Origin: an uncultured Jeotgalicoccus sp.
Lineage (GTDB): Bacteria > Bacillota > Bacilli > Staphylococcales > Salinicoccaceae
DNA length: 10,339 nt
NCBI GenBank assembly: GCA_947631305.1
Contig: CANRKV010000042.1
Span: 1 to 10,339, forward strand
Direction: 5' to 3'
This document shows positions 8,501 through 10,339 of the stretch, in pieces. Each line of letters begins with the position of its first letter. The first letter of the stretch is position 1. Made by a program: the position numbers and the translations under genes. The notes under the pieces are model-generated. The model made no database searches, had not been told where the DNA came from, and saw nothing but the letters and a program-made list of their open reading frames with translations.

Positions 8501-8584
8501 GCATTCTCGACATTACTGTCGATGATTGCAACACCTGCGCTGTACTATTTCTACTACAAATTCAGATATGATAAAAAGAAATAA
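5567..8584 (+). CDS. AcrB-like RND family efflux permease (HAE/SwrC type)
   Basis: A proton-driven RND permease of 1,005 residues with the standard repeated layout. TM1 is at about 12-33 and the first extracytoplasmic porter region at 34-325. TM2-TM6 follow to about 480, TM7 is at about 518-537, and the second porter region runs to about 839. TM8-TM12 reach about 998, and the tail is lysine-rich. REIPETDVNLINVITAWPGA after TM1 and GILVDDSIVVNDNIERR in TM4, with the proton-relay Asp395-Asp396, identify the family. In TM10, VVRNAIVLIDF places Arg909 where AcrB has Lys940. An earlier in-frame ATG at 5540 would add nine residues, but it lacks a ribosome site and would leave almost no leader after the TATAAT. 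The ATG at 5567 has TTGAGG at 6-base spacing. No membrane-fusion adaptor lies beside it. Extracytoplasmic parts are strongly acidic. Drug, lipid or surfactant export is likely; the substrate is unknown. Confidence 0.93.
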   Translation: MRKLADMLLKRSLLFIVLIFTVSIVGVYTFLTIDQREIPETDVNLINVITAWPGANKDDIEENVTNLIETEMFSIENIEDVSSVSEDNVSVITLSLSDGSTPDNVLNDVNNLVQSISGDLPENAAQPEVESITNAFPLLSYQIHSDSFEDLEAVRGDVESLQQEVIQLAGVDSVTIKGYRESAYEIQLDWNALSEEQLNPNEIMNEIDLSLSPVVLGQDVQDDEIIRLSFEDGTALEALEEVRIGEDRVPLLDVAGIESVESTPKDIVQYNGEDAISFTVFLSSEEDVPSVSENVESVINDRFDSMPENVTADNISSERENVEDIFIGLYTSLLIAVIAVIIGTSIGLSLFGSITVMLTVLISIFIGLIPVPWMGVDLNQISVIGLIIALGILVDDSIVVNDNIERRFTLGDSKGDAIYNGVKEVAPSVIASTAAIVFTFSPLLLLSGANGDFIKALPSILISTMIVSTVLALTFIPAVRHVIPYKKVSENPGILGKVFTWGSKVYADKVLPKVLRRPLLSFLAILIVTLLSVGLVRFTPFEFFPEADRSEVTIDLIFDEGQTIQKTHEDTEEILSHLLEDMDHVEGSSIFTGEGLPNLFGASLDQSGENTAQIALHIDKEQMSASATIDEYEAPLREAFPNASIFMNTIIQGPPASAPITVEFFEEDLDTLSSKVSELTEQLENEGAIVTSSIGSSVETLQYSINYDALEENGISISQVKNELNMISEGIPLQEIIEDGSSTEMSLKYADEYNLDNIDIVNIEDGRPEMYPLSDFVTVSETEDTPLIQHQNGERTAELQVYSDDEDSIESLISDYSDSLDGSTEVIVGGESSDQTEFFIEIGILFSVILILVYLVIAFEFNSLVLPLIIVFSIFLAISGGIIGLFVTQTPISFLGIMGMVSLTGIVVRNAIVLIDFIEIRRKDGSVDDIYTAIYESGRARFKPIILTTVTSILALIPVAFSGDVLFEPLAVTVIAGLAFSTLLSMIATPALYYFYYKFRYDKKK

Positions 8585-8592
8585 TGTAATAT

Positions 8593-8615
8593 AAAAAGGC
8601 TGTGAAATCTTAAGA
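8593..8615 (+). terminator. Left half of the RND gene's terminator, split by the insertion sequence
   Basis: Nine bases after the RND stop, an A-tract (8593-8597), GGCTGTG (8598-8604), A8605 and AATCT (8606-8610) form the left arm of a hairpin whose right arm now lies 1.7 kb away at 10297-10314. TAAGA (8611-8615) is loop sequence plus the target duplication. Alone, this half cannot form the stem. Confidence 0.85.
8613..8615. repeat. Target-site duplication AGA, left copy
   Basis: AGA directly precedes the TGAAC end of the insertion sequence and matches AGA at 10295-10297 after the other end. A 3-bp duplication fits the IS150 group of the IS3 family. Three bases alone are weak evidence; they gain weight because removing one copy restores a perfect hairpin loop. 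Confidence 0.75.
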
Positions 8616-8650
8616 TGAACTGCTCCCCGTCAAGTAGACAGATTAAAAAA
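8616..8650. repeat. Terminal inverted repeat, orfB side (IRR)
   Basis: Reads TGAAC, TGCTCCCC, GTC, AAGTAGACA, GA, TTAAAAAA. It matches the other end except at the second block (AC versus TA), the GTC/CTA triplet and a one-base gap. On the minus strand it contains TTGACG (8633-8628), a near-consensus -35 pointing out of the element, absent from the other repeat. Confidence 0.88.
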
Positions 8651-8665
8651 CAAAATAGTATTTTG
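8651..8665. repeat. Perfect 15-bp palindrome inside IRR
   Basis: CAAAATA-G-TATTTTG is a perfect inverted repeat of 7 bp around one base, immediately inside the terminal repeat. It could be a protein-binding site or only AT-rich chance sequence. Confidence 0.5.
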
Positions 8666-8667
8666 GT

Positions 8668-8697
8668 AGCACACGACAAATGTTGTGTGCTTTTTTT
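8668..8697 (+). terminator. Terminator just inside the insertion sequence, facing transcripts from the RND gene
   Basis: AGCACACGACA (8668-8678) pairs with TGTTGTGTGCT (8681-8691), at least nine stable pairs, followed by seven T (8691-8697). The T-run follows the stem on the plus strand, so it stops transcription entering from the RND gene before it becomes antisense to the transposase. On the minus strand it begins about five bases after the orfB stop, but the sequence following the stem there is only moderately T-rich. Confidence 0.8.
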
Positions 8698-9529
8698 ATG
8701 AGGGTATCTTTAAGCCCATTTTCAAAGTGACACGCTGAGTATTATAAAATTGGATGTACGTATTAATATCTTGCATAAGTCCTTCAACGGTGTCGTAAGA
8801 ATTTAAGTAATACTTCTCAGACTTAATAATGCCCCAAACATTTTCAATTGGTCCGTTATCAATGCACTTTCCAGGACGCGACATACTATGAAGCGATTGG
8901 GTATGTTTAATAAAATGATGAAACGCATTTGAAGTGTATTGGGCACCACGGTCTGTGTGAATGATGGTTTGACCTTCAATTATCTGCGATTCTATTTGTT
9001 TGAATGTCTGAGTCACTAGAGATTGTTCGCTGTGCAGGTCCATGTGATGCGCAATGATTTTATTTGTGCAGAGATCCAGCACGGCACTTAAATACACCTT
9101 GCGTCCGTCGGTCGTACTGAATTCAGTAATATCTGTCACCAGTTTCTGCATGGGTTTGGCCGCATGAAATTCACGATTGAGTATATTCGCAGCGATATAG
9201 TCTGGTTTTACTGGCTTGTATCTGCGTTTCTTTCGACGAATCACTGACTTCAAATTCATGACTTTCATCAGTCGATACACATGTTTGTGATTGACCTTTG
9301 CCTGTCTATAATGATTAAGGTGTATCGTCATTCGACGATAACCATAAATCCCATCTAACGCCTCATATGTATCTAACAACATGGCCGTCAATGACTGATC
9401 TCGGCTTTCATACTGTGCCGGTTTTCGCTTGAGCCATTTATAATAGCTCGCTCGGGAAATTTCCAACACTTGACACAGATGAACAATCGGATACTTATGT
9501 TTTAACGCTTCGATCGTTTGGTACGACGC
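8696..9529 (-). CDS. IS3-family transposase OrfB (DDE integrase catalytic domain)
   Basis: Catalytic half of the transposase, which cuts and joins the element's ends. It is probably made only as an OrfA-OrfB fusion after a -1 shift near 9529-9535, adding 277 residues (fusion about 512). Counting from a GTG at 9469, an alternative start without a clear ribosome site, the HTH_21-like region includes LDGIYGYRRM (38-47). The rve-type catalytic triad is Asp113 (VTDITEF), Asp173 (IHTDRGAQY) and Glu209 (DNGPIENVWG), with exactly 35 residues between the last two, as in the IS3 family. MSRPGKCIDNGPIE matches the IS150 branch. The end, YNTQRVTLKMGLKIPS, is shorter than the usual SPVEYR-type tail by a few residues, but the triad is complete. 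The stop overlaps the T-run of the terminator at 8668-8697. Confidence 0.9.
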   Translation of the reverse strand, partial: ASYQTIEALKHKYPIVHLCQVLEISRASYYKWLKRKPAQYESRDQSLTAMLLDTYEALDGIYGYRRMTIHLNHYRQAKVNHKHVYRLMKVMNLKSVIRRKKRRYKPVKPDYIAANILNREFHAAKPMQKLVTDITEFSTTDGRKVYLSAVLDLCTNKIIAHHMDLHSEQSLVTQTFKQIESQIIEGQTIIHTDRGAQYTSNAFHHFIKHTQSLHSMSRPGKCIDNGPIENVWGIIKSEKYYLNSYDTVEGLMQDINTYIQFYNTQRVTLKMGLKIPS

Positions 9530-10233
9530 TTTTTGGCGGATTCTTGTTTGATCAGCTCTCTTTCCAACTCTTCCTGCTTTTTTAGCGTCTCAACTTCCAT
9601 CTCTAACCACTGATTTCGGAATCTGAGTGCTTCAATCTCAGCTTTCAACTGCTCTTCACCCGTCTGAACTTCTGATGCCTTCTTCTTACCCCGATTGTCT
9701 TCAAGTGCTTTCGGTCCAAACTCTTTATACTTTCGCGTCCATGAGTAGACATTATTGTAGCTGACCTTAAATTTTTCTGCGGCATTCGTATAAGATAATT
9801 GATGATTGATGACGTGCTCCACAATTTCAACACGTTCTTCGTATGTCGTTTTTCTACTTTTCATTTGAAAGACCTCCGACTTTGGAGAATACGTTCGATT
9901 CTCTTTGCCTTCAGTATAACGTAACACCCATCGCCGTATCGTCTCATGTGCAGGAATATTGTATTTAACGGAGAGACCTTTGTAGGACAAATTACTATTG
10001 AAGTATTCTTGAACCACTTGATGTTTGAATACTTCTGAATAGTTGCGATTCTTTTGTTGCCTCAGTAATCCAGTGGTCCCATGCTTCAAGTATTTATCTA
10101 GATAGAATCGGAAAGTTGATTCGTTTAAATCTAACTCATAATCTTCACGGAGTGCTCGAAACGAAGTGCCATCTAAATATAACTCTATGTATTCAATCAA
10201 TTCATTCGTTGAATACTTTATGTTTGATTTCAA
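9502..10233 (-). CDS. IS3-family transposase OrfA (helix-turn-helix DNA-binding protein)
   Basis: DNA-binding half of the transposase; it recognises the terminal repeats and multimerises. It has 243 residues, against about 173 for InsJ of IS150. Three helix-turn-helix-like modules can be seen: about 7-60 (ending YLKHGTTGLLRQQ), 65-110 (YKGLSVKYNIPAHETIRRWV) and 130-182 (YTNAAEKFKVSYNNVYSW, then GPKALEDNRGKKK). A coiled coil with heptad leucines runs from about 192 to 230 and leads into a very basic tail (KKRRTKRSKR). The start is TTG at 10233-10231, fixed by AGGGGGAG seven bases upstream; no ATG is suitably placed. That ribosome site lies in a hairpin arm, so expression is probably repressed in read-through transcripts. 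Its end overlaps the orfB frame, with a shift site at Lys235. Confidence 0.9.
   Translation of the reverse strand: MKSNIKYSTNELIEYIELYLDGTSFRALREDYELDLNESTFRFYLDKYLKHGTTGLLRQQKNRNYSEVFKHQVVQEYFNSNLSYKGLSVKYNIPAHETIRRWVLRYTEGKENRTYSPKSEVFQMKSRKTTYEERVEIVEHVINHQLSYTNAAEKFKVSYNNVYSWTRKYKEFGPKALEDNRGKKKASEVQTGEEQLKAEIEALRFRNQWLEMEVETLKKQEELERELIKQESAKKRRTKRSKR
9529..9535 (-). promoter_or_regulatory. Candidate -1 ribosomal frameshift site (C AAA AAG)
   Basis: On the minus strand the orfA codons GCC AAA AAG at Lys234-Lys235 give C-AAA-AAG. Slipping back one base continues as GCG TCG TAC into the open orfB frame. This is the usual position for IS3-family fusion. The heptamer is weaker than the classical A-AAA-AAG, so slippage may be mostly at the A-AAG tetramer. 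Confidence 0.65.
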
Positions 10234-10240
10234 GAGAAAA

Positions 10241-10287
10241 CTCCCCCTAGAGTAGTTTACTTTTTTAAGTGTCTACTTTAGGGGGAG
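10241..10287 (-). promoter_or_regulatory. Hairpin sequestering the orfA ribosome-binding site
   Basis: Positions 10241-10255 and 10273-10287 are complementary over 15 bp with a single G-U pair, and the loop contains a further ACTT/AAGT stem. In a minus-strand transcript the 3' arm is the AGGGGGAG ribosome site of orfA (10248-10241) and the 5' arm is the CTCCCCCT end of the terminal repeat. RNA that starts outside the element would fold and hide the site; RNA that starts inside would not. Confidence 0.75.
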
Positions 10288-10294
10288 CATATCA
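10261..10294. repeat. Terminal inverted repeat, orfA side (IRL)
   Basis: Read inward on the minus strand: TGATA, TGCTCCCC, CTA, AAGTAGACA, C, TTAAAAAA. Its tip TGATATGCT fits an extended -10 (TGnTATnnT), whereas the other repeat has TGAACTGCT, which does not. Confidence 0.88.
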
Positions 10295-10297
10295 AGA
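10295..10297. repeat. Target-site duplication AGA, right copy
   Basis: AGA directly follows the TATCA end of the element and matches the copy at 8613-8615. Confidence 0.75.
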
Positions 10298-10314
10298 GAT
10301 TCCACAGCCTTTTT
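10297..10314 (+). terminator. Right half of the RND gene's terminator, split by the insertion sequence
   Basis: AGATT (10297-10301), C10302 and CACAGCC (10303-10309), then five T, complement the left half at 8593-8610 with one A-C mismatch. The remaining bases to the end of the window (10315-10339) are AT-rich and show no gene. Confidence 0.85.
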
Positions 10315-10339
10315 CTTATTTATAATATTCTTTCTGCAG

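Larger units (their letters stand above)
8616..10294 (-). mobile_element. IS3-family insertion sequence, IS150-like group, 1,679 bp, apparently intact
   Basis: The element reads on the minus strand as orfA then orfB. It is bounded by imperfect inverted repeats of about 34-35 bp beginning TGA and ending TCA, and by a 3-bp AGA duplication. OrfA carries helix-turn-helix modules and a coiled coil, OrfB a DD(35)E core, and the two overlap in a -1 arrangement. No internal stop or deletion was seen, so it may be active. It sits in the loop of the RND gene's terminator. I cannot assign it to a named element. It is longer than classical IS150 (about 1.44 kb), mainly because OrfA is longer. Confidence 0.9.

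Noticed and set aside
8696..8720. Frameshifted or truncated C-terminus of OrfB
   Set aside because: The tail is a little short, but the other frames downstream do not continue a recognisable IS3 tail and the DDE core is complete, so I treat the stop as natural.
8621..10289. Insertion-sequence ends placed at TGCTCCCC / GGGGAGCA
   Set aside because: These give no target duplication. Moving out five bases gives matching TGA...TCA ends like IS150 (TGTACTGCACCC type), an AGA duplication and a restored hairpin loop.
8593..10314. The AAAAAGGCTGTG / CACAGCCTTTTT arms as outer parts of the element's inverted repeats
   Set aside because: They lie outside the TGA...TCA ends and the AGA duplication and together make a standard terminator for the RND gene, so they are host target sequence.
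1..10339. CRISPR array, tRNA, rRNA, riboswitch or phage-defence genes
   Set aside because: No regular direct-repeat series, cloverleaf-like or conserved leader structures, and every substantial coding frame is accounted for by transport, stress, aldehyde or transposase genes.

Overview
The window looks like a chromosomal segment of a low-to-moderate GC Gram-positive coccus of the Staphylococcaceae, possibly one of the halotolerant genera (Salinicoccus, Jeotgalicoccus or similar). The reasons are strong AGGAGG-type ribosome sites, frequent TTG/GTG starts, acidic proteins, an aldehyde dehydrogenase/DUF779 pair, a DUF6176 protein and an IS150-type insertion sequence. The genus is an inference; the family-level guess is moderately firm.

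Layout from left to right. Positions 1-785 (minus) hold the N-terminal 261 residues of a MATE-family multidrug exporter that runs off the left edge. A 31-residue single-span membrane peptide with a GTG start lies at 943-1038 (plus). It converges on an aldehyde dehydrogenase/DUF779 operon (2936 to 1080, minus) across a shared bidirectional terminator at 1051-1072. A second minus-strand operon (4946 to 3073) encodes a SulP anion transporter with a STAS domain, then an ATP-binding-type universal stress protein, and ends at its own terminator. Divergent from it, on the plus strand, are a DUF6176 protein (5106-5447, with terminator) and a large AcrB-like RND permease (5567-8584) with no adaptor gene beside it in the window.

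The most interesting part is 8593-10314. An IS3-family (IS150-like) element of 1,679 bp, with TGA...TCA ends and a 3-bp AGA target duplication, sits in the loop of what was the Rho-independent terminator of the RND gene. Removing the element and one AGA restores a 12-pair hairpin (one mismatch) with a TAAG loop and A-tract/T-tract flanks. The element carries OrfA (three helix-turn-helix modules and a coiled coil) and OrfB (DD(35)E integrase core), linked by a candidate -1 frameshift site.

The element's ends look wired for control. The Shine-Dalgarno of orfA is the arm of a 15-bp hairpin that would form only in transcripts entering from outside. The two terminal repeats differ where one supplies a -35 (TTGACG) and the other an extended -10 (TGATATGCT). 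A circle junction would therefore create a promoter whose predicted start falls just past the anti-SD arm. A terminator just inside the other end faces transcripts arriving from the RND gene and may replace the one the insertion split. No CRISPR array, tRNA, rRNA, riboswitch or recognised defence system was seen.
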